Assembly: GCA_050249955.1 (NCBI GenBank) | Contig: JBFWPN010000004.1 | Coordinates: 248,001-312,000 of the forward strand | DNA: 64,000 nucleotides | Direction of reading: 5' to 3' | Source: CAVVIG01 sp050249955 | GTDB taxonomy: Bacteria; Acidobacteriota; Vicinamibacteria; Vicinamibacterales; CAVVIG01 | In this document: positions 8,532-17,093 of the stretch, one piece after another | Layout: the number at the start of each line of letters is the position of its first letter | How positions within the stretch are numbered: the stretch's first letter is position 1 | The notes under the pieces: generated by a model | The model's input: only the letters and a program-made list of their open reading frames with translations | What the model was told of the DNA's origin: nothing | The model's database searches: none | Translations under genes and position numbers: made by a program

Positions 8532-9701
8532 CTACTGCTGTGCGGTGGCCTTCGAGGTGAGCACGCGACGGAAGACCTCCACCGCCTGCTTCATCTCGTC
8601 CATCGTTCCCAGCGTGATGCGGCTGTGCGTCTTCTCGTAGGGCGGGAAGTCGCGGCCCACCTGGACGCTCTGCTTCAGGCAGGCGTCGCGGAAGGCCGGC
8701 GCCGACCCCTTCACGTCCACGAAGATGCAGTTGGCGTGCGAGTCGAGCACGGTGTAACCCATGTCACGGAACGCCTTGATCGTGAACTCGCGGACGCGCG
8801 CGTTCTCCGCCACCTCGTCGGCAATGTGCTTCGTGTCCTTCATCGACGCGATGCCCGCCGCTGCCGTGAGCGTGTTCATGCTCCCGAGCTGCCATGCCTT
8901 CGGGATCGCCTGCACCGTGGCTTCCTGTCCGATGGCGTAGCCGAGCCTGAGGCCGGCCATGCCGTGCGCCTTCGAGAACGAGCGCGTGATGAACACACCG
9001 GGCAGCTCCATGGCCAGCGGCTTGGCCGTCCTGATGGCCGGATCGTGGGCGTAGTCGAGGTAGGCCTCGTCGATCAGGATGGTGGTGGCCGGCGAGTCCT
9101 GCTTCACGCGCCGCACGAACTGCTCGATGGTGGCGGCGGTGTGGGCGAGGCCGGTCGGGTTGTTCGGGTTGCAGACGTAGACCAGTCCCGCACCTTTCGA
9201 CGCCGCAGCCATGGCCGCCAGGTCGAGCTGCATCGCCCGGTCGACCGGGATGAGCGTCACCGGCACGTTCATCCGCTTGGCCATGTTCTCGCAGGTCGCG
9301 TAGGTCGGCGCCACCGTGACGAGGTGCCTGTCCGCCGCACAGAACGCGCGGACCGCCCCCTCGAGGATGGGGCCCGACCCGGTGCCGACGATGACGTTGG
9401 CGCGGGTGACGGACCAGGCAGTGGCGATGACGTCGGGCAGTTCGTTGACGTGGTCGGGGGGATAGCCGCGTCCGTTCCGGACGCCCAGCGTGTTCCGCGC
9501 CGCGTCGAGTGCGCTGGCGCCGGGGCCGCGGTTGTTCTCGTTGTTGCTCAGGCGGATGATGCCGCTCGTGTCCGCGGCCGCCGCCGGCTCTGCGCCGCCC
9601 AGTCCGAGCGCCTCGGTCGGAGCGGTGGTGACGAACGAGGTGGAGAGCGCCGTGGTGCCGAGACCGAGAGTCCGGACGAAAGACCGACGCGAGACTGACA
9701 T
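8532..9701 (-). CDS. Tat-exported histidinol-phosphate-aminotransferase-like PLP enzyme
   Basis: A 389-residue protein. The start is set at ATG 9701, which has AGGAGGG six bases upstream and begins a twin-arginine signal (SVSRRSFVRTLGLGTTALS). The mature part is a class I/II fold-type I aminotransferase close to HisC: 'RLSNNENNRGPG', 'VYVCNPNNPTGLAHT', 'ILIDEAYLDY' and the PLP lysine in 'ITRSFSKAHGMAGLRLGY'. All key residues are visible. Cytoplasmic HisC proteins lack Tat signals, so this one probably works in the periplasm after folding with its PLP cofactor; the substrate is unknown. No other his genes are nearby. It is likely co-transcribed with the M3 peptidase that follows at 14 bases. 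Confidence 0.85.
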   Translation of the reverse strand: MSVSRRSFVRTLGLGTTALSTSFVTTAPTEALGLGGAEPAAAADTSGIIRLSNNENNRGPGASALDAARNTLGVRNGRGYPPDHVNELPDVIATAWSVTRANVIVGTGSGPILEGAVRAFCAADRHLVTVAPTYATCENMAKRMNVPVTLIPVDRAMQLDLAAMAAASKGAGLVYVCNPNNPTGLAHTAATIEQFVRRVKQDSPATTILIDEAYLDYAHDPAIRTAKPLAMELPGVFITRSFSKAHGMAGLRLGYAIGQEATVQAIPKAWQLGSMNTLTAAAGIASMKDTKHIADEVAENARVREFTIKAFRDMGYTVLDSHANCIFVDVKGSAPAFRDACLKQSVQVGRDFPPYEKTHSRITLGTMDEMKQAVEVFRRVLTSKATAQQ

Positions 9702-9847
9702 GAACCCTCCTTGCCGCCGGGCGCAGGGTCGCCCGGGCGGACGACCAGCGGAGTATACGGCCGATGCCCTGCCCCGGAGGCAGATTCCGGGGGCGGAACG
9801 CGCGGAGCCGGGGGGGCGTCTCACCCGAATCAGGACAGGAGGATTCC

Positions 9848-10204
9848 ATGATGCGTTCCCGCTCAGCCATCGCCGCCGTCCTCGTCGCCGTGCCGCTGGC
9901 TGTCACGGCCGTTGCCCACCACGGCTGGGGCGAGTACGACAGCCGCAAGCCCATCACGCTCACCGGCACAATCAAGGCGTCGGGGTATGAGAACCCGCAT
10001 GCGTTCGTGGATCTCGACGTGGACGGGAAGCCGTGGCACGCCGTGCTGGCGCCACCCAACCGGATGCAGTCGCGCGGCGTCGCCCGCGAGCAGCTGGCCG
10101 TCGACTCGACCGTGACGGTGATGGGGTTTCCGCACCGCTCGCGTACCACCGAGATGAAGGCCGAGCAGATCAAGGTGGGGGAGAAGACGACCTACATCAG
10201 GTGA
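9848..10204 (+). CDS. DUF6152 secreted protein
   Basis: A 118-residue exported protein. The start at ATG 9848 has GGACAGGAGG upstream and a signal peptide ending near 'AVTAVAHHGWGEYD'. The mature protein opens with the family-typical 'HHGWGEYD', then 'ITLTGTIKASGYENPHAFVDLDV', 'VLAPPNRMQSRG' and 'VTVMGFPHRS', an OB-like small beta-barrel pattern. DUF6152 proteins are common in acidobacteria and proteobacteria and their function is unknown; the two adjacent His suggest possible metal binding (inference). A molybdenum hydroxylase subunit follows at 70 bases and may be in the same transcript. Confidence 0.8.
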   Translation: MMRSRSAIAAVLVAVPLAVTAVAHHGWGEYDSRKPITLTGTIKASGYENPHAFVDLDVDGKPWHAVLAPPNRMQSRGVAREQLAVDSTVTVMGFPHRSRTTEMKAEQIKVGEKTTYIR

Positions 10205-10274
10205 AGCAGGCATCTAGGTATGGACACGAGCCTAAGGAAGGCGTATTTTTCTCCGAAATCCAGGAGGGCACGAA

Positions 10275-12749
10275 GTGGCCGATCCGAAAGCTCATCGTCT
10301 TGTCGGACAGAACTACATCACGCCGGACCTTGTTGCGAAGGTGACCGGCAAGGCGAAGTACGCGGAAGACTACCAGGCAGACGGGATGCTCTGGGCAAAG
10401 CTGCTGCTGAGCCCCATGCCGCACGCGCGGGTGAGGCGCCTCGATACGAGTCGTGCCCTGGCAATCCCCGGCGTGAAGGCCATCCTCACGGTGGACGACC
10501 TGCCGGCGGTGGTGGCTGGTGCGAACCTCGGTGAGGGGATCATCGCCAGCACGCTGAGCGAGCGGGGCCTGACGAACGAGCCGCTCTACGAGGGGGAGCC
10601 GGTGCTGGCCGTGGCCGCCGTCGACGAGACGACGGCCGCTGAGGCCATCGAGGCGATCGACATCGAGTTCGAGCCGCTGCCGTTCGTGACCGACCCACTC
10701 GAGGCCATGCGTCCGGGCAGCCCGAACGCCCGCGCCGAGGGCAACGTGTGGGTGCGTCCTGCGCCGGGCGCGACGGGGAACCCCGAGCCGAAGCCGATCA
10801 AGTGGACGGAGGCCGACTTCGCTGCCGCCGGCGACGGACAGCTGCCGCTCGGCCCGACGACCGACGAGTGGAGCTACGGCGACCTGGAGAAGGGGTTTGC
10901 CGACGCGGCGCTGGTGATCGAGGAGACCTGCGTAGGCCCGAACACGAGCCACGTGTCGCTCGAGTCGCGCAGCGCGATGGCCTACTGGCAGAACGGCAAG
11001 CTCTACATGCACTGCTCCACGCAGAGCGTGATGCGCACCGTGTCGGCGGTGGCCCGCTGGGTGGGCGTGAAGCCCGAGGACGTCGTCATCATCAGCGAGT
11101 ACACCGGCGGCGGCTTCGGCAGCAAGGGATCCAGCTCGGTGTTCACCGTCATTCCCGCGCTCCTCTCGAAGAAGGCGAATGCGCCGGTGATGATGCGCAT
11201 CAGCCGCGACGAGGAGTACTTCATCGGGCGCGCACGGCCGGCCCTCCACTCGCGGGTGAAGGTGGGCTTCGCGAAGGATGGCCGCATCACGGCCATCGAC
11301 GGCCTGGCGCTGGTCGACAACGGTCCGTACGATGCGGTCTCCGACGGACGGTCGGCCGGCGACCATATCTCGCTCGCCTACCAGCCGCTCGCCATGCGGT
11401 GGCGCTATTCGACGGTGCTCACCAACACGCCGCCGCGCGGTGCGCAGCGCGCGCCGGGCGGGCTCCAGGGGATTGCCATGATCGAGCCGGTGCTGGCCAA
11501 GGCGGCCACGAAGCTGGGCATCGACCAGGTCGCGATCCACCGGATCAACGCGCCGGAAGGGAAGGCCCGCTTCGGCGGACCGAACGCGCGCGGGTCGCGG
11601 CAGTACACCACCTCCGCCTTCGCGAAGCAGGCGCTCGACAAGGGGGCCGAACTCTTCGACTGGGAGAACCGGAAGAACAGCGGCGGCAAGCGGAACGGAT
11701 CGAAGGTCCGCGGTGTCGGCGTGGCGTTGAGCACGTACTCGGCCGGTTCCATCGGCTTCGACGGCCTGCTCGTCATCAAACCGGACGGGCGCGTGGCCAT
11801 CCAGTCGGGCATCGGCAATCTGGGCACCGAGTCGGTCTTCGACTCGCACCGCATCGCGGCGGAGCTTCTCGGCGTGCCGTGGGAGAAGTGCGACATCGCC
11901 TGGGGCAACACCTCGCGCCACTTCCCGAATACGTGCGGGCAGGGCGGCAGCCAGACCGCGCACGCGATGCCGCGCGCGGCGCATGCCGCGGCGTCCGACG
12001 CGGTGAAGAAGCTCCAGGAGATTGCGGCGAAGACGCTCGGCGGCAGTCCCGACAGCTATGTCGTGGCGAACGAGCGGGTATCGGCTGGTGGCCGCAGCAT
12101 GTCCCTGGCCGACGCGGCGAAGAAGGCCATCGAGCTTGGCGGGAAGTTCGATGGGCATGAACTGCCGGCCGACATCAACACCTTCACCAGGAACTCGGCG
12201 TCGGCCCTGGCGGGGCAGGGGCTCATGGGCGTCGCGAAGGACAACTACCCGCGCGACGGCGTGTCGAAGTCGTATGTCGCCGGGTTCGCCGAGGTGGAAG
12301 TCGACGTCGAGACCGGCCGCTACCAGCTGCTCGAACTGGTGGCGGTGCTGGACTGCGGCACGGTACTACACCCGCGCGTGCTGGGCGGCCAGCTCTGGGG
12401 CGGGTTCGTCCTCGGCGTGAGCCACGCCACCGGCATGCGCTTCGTCTACGACCAGCACTTCGGTGTCGGGCTCGCGAAGCGCTGGTACAACAGCAAGCCG
12501 CCGACGATCCTGGACATGCCGCCGACGATGAAGTGGGCCGCGCTGGACATACCGGATCCGGAAACCCCGGTCGGGTCGCGTGGCATGGGTGAGTCGCCGG
12601 TGGGCGCGGGGTATGCGGCGGTGGCCAACGCCATCGCGAACGCGGTGGGGCACGACGTGTTCCGGCGCGCCCCGATCATGGCCGACATGATCCTGATGGC
12701 GCTCGAGACCGGGCGCCCGGCCCACGAGCCGCTCACCGCCAACATCTAG
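10275..12749 (+). CDS. Xanthine dehydrogenase-family molybdopterin-binding subunit
   Basis: An 824-residue large subunit of a molybdenum hydroxylase. It starts at GTG 10275 with CAGGAGGG upstream. The N-terminal a/b-hammerhead domain begins 'KVTGKAKYAEDYQADGMLWAKLLLSP'. Mo-cofactor motifs follow: 'EYTGGGFGSKG', 'PPRGAQRAPGGLQG' (the usual RGxG..P region), 'QGGSQTAHAMPRA' and 'SRGMGESPVGAGYAAVANA', where the Glu of GxGE is the catalytic base. All appear intact. No signal peptide is seen, so it is cytoplasmic. Such subunits normally work with a 2Fe-2S subunit and often an FAD subunit, neither of which is adjacent. The substrate (purine, aldehyde or aromatic) cannot be read. Confidence 0.88.
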   Translation: MADPKAHRLVGQNYITPDLVAKVTGKAKYAEDYQADGMLWAKLLLSPMPHARVRRLDTSRALAIPGVKAILTVDDLPAVVAGANLGEGIIASTLSERGLTNEPLYEGEPVLAVAAVDETTAAEAIEAIDIEFEPLPFVTDPLEAMRPGSPNARAEGNVWVRPAPGATGNPEPKPIKWTEADFAAAGDGQLPLGPTTDEWSYGDLEKGFADAALVIEETCVGPNTSHVSLESRSAMAYWQNGKLYMHCSTQSVMRTVSAVARWVGVKPEDVVIISEYTGGGFGSKGSSSVFTVIPALLSKKANAPVMMRISRDEEYFIGRARPALHSRVKVGFAKDGRITAIDGLALVDNGPYDAVSDGRSAGDHISLAYQPLAMRWRYSTVLTNTPPRGAQRAPGGLQGIAMIEPVLAKAATKLGIDQVAIHRINAPEGKARFGGPNARGSRQYTTSAFAKQALDKGAELFDWENRKNSGGKRNGSKVRGVGVALSTYSAGSIGFDGLLVIKPDGRVAIQSGIGNLGTESVFDSHRIAAELLGVPWEKCDIAWGNTSRHFPNTCGQGGSQTAHAMPRAAHAAASDAVKKLQEIAAKTLGGSPDSYVVANERVSAGGRSMSLADAAKKAIELGGKFDGHELPADINTFTRNSASALAGQGLMGVAKDNYPRDGVSKSYVAGFAEVEVDVETGRYQLLELVAVLDCGTVLHPRVLGGQLWGGFVLGVSHATGMRFVYDQHFGVGLAKRWYNSKPPTILDMPPTMKWAALDIPDPETPVGSRGMGESPVGAGYAAVANAIANAVGHDVFRRAPIMADMILMALETGRPAHEPLTANI

Positions 12750-12771
12750 GCGGTTCAGCCGTTTCCTTCCG

Positions 12772-12800
12772 CGGGGGCCCCGGTGCTGGCCGGGCCCCCG
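12772..12800 (+). terminator. GC-rich hairpin after the molybdopterin subunit gene
   Basis: The arms CGGGGGCCC and GGGCCCCCG form a perfect 9-bp stem, starting 22 bases after the stop codon at 12749. Only a weak pyrimidine stretch follows and there is no T-run, so termination is plausible but not assured. Confidence 0.45.
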
Positions 12801-12871
12801 TTGCCGTTCCCGCTTCCGTGCACCCGTTCCGGGTGCCTGCCTCCCTTGTGTGAAAAGTCTGTGACACTCGG

Positions 12872-14140
12872 TTGGGTGATGGTGTAGGCTCACCCTCTCC
12901 GGTGTCAGTCTTTCTCTTACGGTGGCCCGCGCTCGGGAGGCGGGTTGCGGCATCTGCGCGTCCAGACGGCGCAGAGCAGGCGACCCAGCCGCGGCTGTTC
13001 GGTGCCGTCGAGGCACGCCTGGCGGCGATCGGCGTGGGCGTGCGGCTGCTCGCCTACGCCGTGGCACTGTTCGGCACCATACTCTTCCCGTTGTATCGCC
13101 CCCAGCAGTTCAGCGTGCTGCCGCGTCCCAACCAGGTGTGGGACGTGTTCGCTCGCTTCGACTCGGGCTGGTACTTCGGTGTGGCCCGCTACGGGTACGA
13201 GTTCGTCGAGGGGGGACGCAGCAACCTCGCATTCTTCCCGGTCTACCCGATGCTGATGCGTTACGTGGCGCTGGCGCTCGGGGGCGGCCGGACCAACGTG
13301 TACCTGGCTGGCATCATCGTGTCGTGGGTGGCGTTCTGCGTCGCCTGCGTGCTGCTGTACCGCCTGGCGCGCGAGTACGTCACCGATGCCCAGGCGCAGT
13401 GTGCCGTGCTGCTGCTGATGCTGTTCCCGTTCGCGTTCTTCTACGGAGTGGTCTACACCGAGTCGGTCTTCCTGCTGTGCTCCGTGTCGGCGTTCCTCGC
13501 CTTCAGGAAGGGCCGCTGGCTGCTCGGCGGGCTGGCCGGTGCGGCACTGACCGCCACACGGGTGAACGGCATCGTGGCGTGGCCGGCGCTTGCGCTCGTG
13601 GCGCTCGAGACCGTGCGCGAGCGTCCAGACGAGCGGCTCCGGGCCGCGCTCGGCGTGCTCCTGGTGCCCCTGGGGCTCGGGGCGTATGCCGCGTTCTCTT
13701 ACGCGCTGAGCGGATCGGCCGTGGAGTGGATGCGCAGCATCGAGCGCTGGGACTATCACCCGGGCGGCTACCCGTGGACGCCGTTCGTCAACCTCTTCCT
13801 GCCGCTGCTGACGTCGCCCTACCAGTTCCTGCTCGAGAACGTCCAGGCCCGGTACGACCTGCTGAACGGAGTGGCGGCACTGTTTGCGCTGGCGCTGGTG
13901 CCGCGCGTGGTGCGGACGCTGGGGTGGGGCCACGCCCTGCTGGTGGTCGGCAACCTCTGGCTGCCGCTGTCGTCGGGCGTGTTCGAGGGGCTGGGGCGTT
14001 ACGTGGCGGTGCTCTTCCCGCTGTTCATCGCGCTGTCGACCGTCCAGTCACAGACCGTCCGGCAGGTGGTGTTCTTCTCGTTCGGGCTGCTCTTCGCGCT
14101 CTGCTGCATGCTGTTCACGAACCTGCACCCGATCTTCTAG
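12872..14140 (+). CDS. PIG-V/Gpi18-like mannosyltransferase (GT-C)
   Basis: A polytopic membrane protein of up to 422 residues. The likely start is uncertain (TTG 12872 or GTG 12902); neither has a good ribosome site. It has about nine hydrophobic helices and the GT-C hallmark of the PIG-V family: 'FARFDSGWYFGVARYGYEF', an Asp-Ser after the first helix, plus 'NLAFFPVYPMLMRYV' and 'MLFPFAFFYGVVYTESVFLL'. Eukaryotic relatives add mannose from dolichol-phosphate-mannose. In bacteria these act on lipid-linked sugar donors at the cytoplasmic membrane; the acceptor is unknown. It is convergent with the 2-oxoacid oxidoreductase operon and has no glycan-biosynthesis neighbours. Confidence 0.78.
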   Translation: MGDGVGSPSPVSVFLLRWPALGRRVAASARPDGAEQATQPRLFGAVEARLAAIGVGVRLLAYAVALFGTILFPLYRPQQFSVLPRPNQVWDVFARFDSGWYFGVARYGYEFVEGGRSNLAFFPVYPMLMRYVALALGGGRTNVYLAGIIVSWVAFCVACVLLYRLAREYVTDAQAQCAVLLLMLFPFAFFYGVVYTESVFLLCSVSAFLAFRKGRWLLGGLAGAALTATRVNGIVAWPALALVALETVRERPDERLRAALGVLLVPLGLGAYAAFSYALSGSAVEWMRSIERWDYHPGGYPWTPFVNLFLPLLTSPYQFLLENVQARYDLLNGVAALFALALVPRVVRTLGWGHALLVVGNLWLPLSSGVFEGLGRYVAVLFPLFIALSTVQSQTVRQVVFFSFGLLFALCCMLFTNLHPIF

Positions 14141-14172
14141 TGGCCGGGCCGCGTCGCTCCCGCCGAACGAGA

Positions 14173-14210
14173 CAGGGCCGGGATGCCAGGGCGCGATTCC
14201 TGGCTCTCCC
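14173..14210. terminator. Hairpin between convergent genes
   Basis: GCCGGGA-TGCCAGGG and CCTGGC-TC-TCCCGGC pair with a small interior bulge around the loop CGCGATT. It lies between the convergent ends of the mannosyltransferase gene (14140) and the beta subunit gene (14230), so it may serve both strands. There is no strong T-run. Confidence 0.4.
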
Positions 14211-14229
14211 GGCTGTCCCGGTCTTGTTC

Positions 14230-15285
14230 CTACCGGAACGTCCGCATCAGCTTTGCCAGCTCCGCTGAACCCGGGCAGAGCTGTTCGTAGGGAAGCTGCA
14301 CGAGCGGCGTGGACACGGTGCCCGCCTGGGCGTGCATGTCCTTGCTGTCGGGATTGATGTAGAGCAGGCCGGTCACCACCTCGCCCTCGGCCTGCTTCTT
14401 CCGGATGTAGTTGTAGGCCACGTCGCGGTCGGTCGGGTCGTAGTCGTCGGCCACCTTCCGCAGCCGCACCGTGCTCCCGTCGTGCATGGTCACTTCGCGG
14501 ACGGCCCCCGGGTCGTACTGGGTGACGATGGCCCTGGCCGGCGCCACGAAGTCGGCCTGCACCACTTCCACCGTGTTCTCGCGCGTGTAGGCGTAGCTCT
14601 TCGTCGACCCTTCATGGTCGTTGAAGGTGACGCACGGCGAGATCACGTCGATGAAGGCGAACCCCTTGTGCTTCAGGCCCGCCTTCAGCAGCGGCACGAG
14701 CTGTGCCTTGTCGCCGGAGAAGCTGCGCGCCACGAAGGTGGCCCCCAGCGTCAGCGCCATCAGCGCGCCGTCGATCGCCTCCATCGTGTTCGGTTCACCC
14801 TTCTTGCTGAGCGAGCCCGGATCGGCCGACGCCGAGAACTGCCCCTTGGTCAGGCCGTACACGCCGTTGTTCTCGAGCACGTAGAGCACGTTCACGTTGC
14901 GGCGGATGGCGTGGCACAGCTGGCCCAGTCCGATCGACAGCGAGTCGCCGTCGCCGGAGACGCCGATGTAGGTGATGTCGCCGTTCGCGGCGTTCGCACC
15001 CGTGACGAGCGACGGCATGCGGCCGTGCACGCTGTTGAACCCGTGCGCCTCCTTCAGGAAGTAGGCCGGGGTCTTGGACGAGCAGCCGATGCCGGAGAGC
15101 TTGGCCACCGTGTGCGGCGGAATGGACAGCTCCCAGAACGCATGGACGATGGCGGCGGTGATGGAGTCGTGGCCGCAGCCCGCACACAGCGTGGTGACCG
15201 TCCCCTCGTAGTCGCGCCTGGTGAGGCCGATCTCGTTCTTCTGGAGCGAGGGATGGTGAACCTTGGGTTTCGGGATGTAGGTCAT
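14230..15285 (-). CDS. korB: 2-oxoacid:ferredoxin oxidoreductase, beta subunit
   Basis: A 351-residue thiamine-diphosphate-binding subunit. Motifs include 'LCAGCGHDSITAAIVHAF' (iron-sulfur ligand and TPP region), 'SGIGCSSKTPAYFL', the TPP-Mg motif 'SGDGDSLSIGLGQLCHAI' and 'LENNGVYGLTKGQFSAS'. The C-terminal 'TGLLYINPDSKDMH' is typical of longer KorB-type proteins. With the alpha subunit it should oxidatively decarboxylate (or reductively form) 2-oxoglutarate or another 2-oxoacid with ferredoxin-type electron transfer in the cytoplasm. The start overlaps the alpha stop as ATGA, indicating translational coupling. 2-oxoglutarate is the best guess from family resemblance, but pyruvate or branched-chain acids are not excluded. 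Confidence 0.9.
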   Translation of the reverse strand: MTYIPKPKVHHPSLQKNEIGLTRRDYEGTVTTLCAGCGHDSITAAIVHAFWELSIPPHTVAKLSGIGCSSKTPAYFLKEAHGFNSVHGRMPSLVTGANAANGDITYIGVSGDGDSLSIGLGQLCHAIRRNVNVLYVLENNGVYGLTKGQFSASADPGSLSKKGEPNTMEAIDGALMALTLGATFVARSFSGDKAQLVPLLKAGLKHKGFAFIDVISPCVTFNDHEGSTKSYAYTRENTVEVVQADFVAPARAIVTQYDPGAVREVTMHDGSTVRLRKVADDYDPTDRDVAYNYIRKKQAEGEVVTGLLYINPDSKDMHAQAGTVSTPLVQLPYEQLCPGSAELAKLMRTFR

Positions 15286-17078
15286 GCCACTTTCTCCAGA
15301 CGGGCCCGGATGCCGGCAAGCACGTGGTGCGCGCTCATGGGGAAGCCGCCGTAATACCGGACCGACTCCATCTTCGCGAGCGGCACGCCGGTTTCGAGCG
15401 TCAGCAGGTTCCGCAGCTGGCCGTCGCGGTTCTGCTCGACCACGAAGGTCACCTCGTGGCGCTCGAGGAAGGCCCGTACCTCGTCGCCGAACGGGAAACC
15501 GCGGACCCGCATGAAGTCCACGTGAATGCCCTCGGCCGTGAGCTGGTCCATCGCCTCGACGCAGGCGGCGTGGCAGCCGCCGACGGTGAGGACCCCCACC
15601 TTGTTGCTGCCGCTGCCGGCGGTGACCGGCGGCGGCACGGCCTTCGCGGCGCTGTTGATCTTGCGCGCGATGCGGTCGACCACCTCGGTGTATTCCTCGG
15701 CATCCTCGGTGTAGCCCGCGAACTTGTTGTGGCCGGAGCCGCGCGTGAAGTAGGCCCCCTTCGGGTGGGTGCCGGGGAGCGAGCGCGTGGGGATGCCGTC
15801 GCCGTCCGTGTCGAGGTACCGGGCGAAGCTCTTTGCCGCCGCCAGCTGCTCCGCGTTCAGCACCTTGCCACGATCCGGACGGTAGCTGTCGTCCCACTGC
15901 AACGTCGGCACCATCCAGTCGTTCATGCCGATGTCGAGGTCCGTCAGGACGAACACGGGCGTCTGGAACCGCTCGGCCAGGTCGAACGACGTCGCCGCGA
16001 ACTCGAACGCCTCCTTCGGGTCGGACGGGTACAGGCAGATGTGCTTCGTGTCCCCGTGCGAGGCGTACGCGCACATCATCAGGTCGCACTGCTGCGTGCG
16101 GGTCGGCATGCCGGTCGAGGGACCCGTGCGCTGCACGTCGAACACGACCGTCGGCACCTCGGCGTAGTAGGCCAGCCCCAGGAACTCGTTCATCAGCGAG
16201 ATGCCTGGGCCCGAGGTGGGCGTGAACGCCCGCGCGCCGGCCCAGCCGGCACCGATCACCATGCCGATGGCCGAGAGTTCGTCCTCGGCCTGGAGGATCG
16301 CGAAGCGGTTCGCGTTGGCCTCGGCATCACGGCGGTACTTCTGGCAGAAGCGCTTGAACGCCTCCATCATCGACGTGGAGGGCGTGATCGGATACCAGGC
16401 GCCCACCGTGGCGCCGGCGTACACGCACCCGAGCGCCGCGGCCGTGTTGCCGTCGATGAGGATCGAGTCCTTCGTCCTGTCCAGCGGGGCGAGCTGGATC
16501 GGGAGCGGGCAGGGGAAGTGCTCGCGCGCAAAGCCGTAGCCGAGGTCGACCGCCTTCTGGTTCGACTCGATGAGGGCCGGCTTCCTGCCGTACTTCTCCT
16601 TCAGCAGTGCCTTGATCACATCGGTGTCGATGCCGAGGAGCGCCGCCAGCGCCCCCGCATAGGCGATGTTCTTCATCAGGATGCGCTCACGCACACCGTT
16701 GAACGCCTCGTTGCACATCTGCGCCAGCGGGATGCCAAGGAGCGTGATGTCCGGCCGGCGCAGCCGATCGTCCAGCGGCCAGGTGGAGTCGTGCAGCAGC
16801 CAGCCGCCCGATGCCACCTCCTTCACGTCCTTGTCGTAGGTGGCCGGGTTGAGGGCCACCATCAGGTCGAAGCTCGCGGTGCGCGCGGTGTAGCCGCGTC
16901 CGCTGACCCGGATTTCGTACCAGGTGGGCAGCCCCTGGATGTTCGACGGGAAGACGTTCTTGCCCGTGACCGGCACGCCCATCCGGAAGATGGCCTGCAT
17001 GATCAGGCTGTTGGCCGATGCCGATCCGCTCCCGTTGGCGGTGGCGATCTTGAAGGCGAACTCGTTGACGCGACTCAT
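15282..17078 (-). CDS. korA: 2-oxoacid:ferredoxin oxidoreductase, fused gamma-alpha subunit
   Basis: A 598-residue fusion. Residues 1-190 form the gamma domain ('GSGSASANSLIMQAIFRMG', 'GLPTWYEIRVSGRGYTAR'). The rest is the alpha (pyrimidine-binding) domain, with 'GAWYPITPSTSMMEAFKRF', 'TPTSGPGISLMNEFLGLAYY' and 'RTGPSTGMPTRTQQCDLMMC', all intact. The C-terminal part ('VGVLTVGGCHAACVEAMDQL') is the transketolase-C-like domain. Length fits fused KorA proteins. It begins 15 bases after the stop of the GltD-like flavoprotein gene and overlaps the beta gene by four bases, so the three form one operon. Confidence 0.9.
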   Translation of the reverse strand: MSRVNEFAFKIATANGSGSASANSLIMQAIFRMGVPVTGKNVFPSNIQGLPTWYEIRVSGRGYTARTASFDLMVALNPATYDKDVKEVASGGWLLHDSTWPLDDRLRRPDITLLGIPLAQMCNEAFNGVRERILMKNIAYAGALAALLGIDTDVIKALLKEKYGRKPALIESNQKAVDLGYGFAREHFPCPLPIQLAPLDRTKDSILIDGNTAAALGCVYAGATVGAWYPITPSTSMMEAFKRFCQKYRRDAEANANRFAILQAEDELSAIGMVIGAGWAGARAFTPTSGPGISLMNEFLGLAYYAEVPTVVFDVQRTGPSTGMPTRTQQCDLMMCAYASHGDTKHICLYPSDPKEAFEFAATSFDLAERFQTPVFVLTDLDIGMNDWMVPTLQWDDSYRPDRGKVLNAEQLAAAKSFARYLDTDGDGIPTRSLPGTHPKGAYFTRGSGHNKFAGYTEDAEEYTEVVDRIARKINSAAKAVPPPVTAGSGSNKVGVLTVGGCHAACVEAMDQLTAEGIHVDFMRVRGFPFGDEVRAFLERHEVTFVVEQNRDGQLRNLLTLETGVPLAKMESVRYYGGFPMSAHHVLAGIRARLEKVA

Positions 17079-17093
17079 GACTGCCGGCTCCCG

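Noticed and set aside
8532..9701. Part of a histidine biosynthesis operon
   Set aside because: No other his gene is nearby and the enzyme carries a Tat signal, so histidine synthesis is unlikely.
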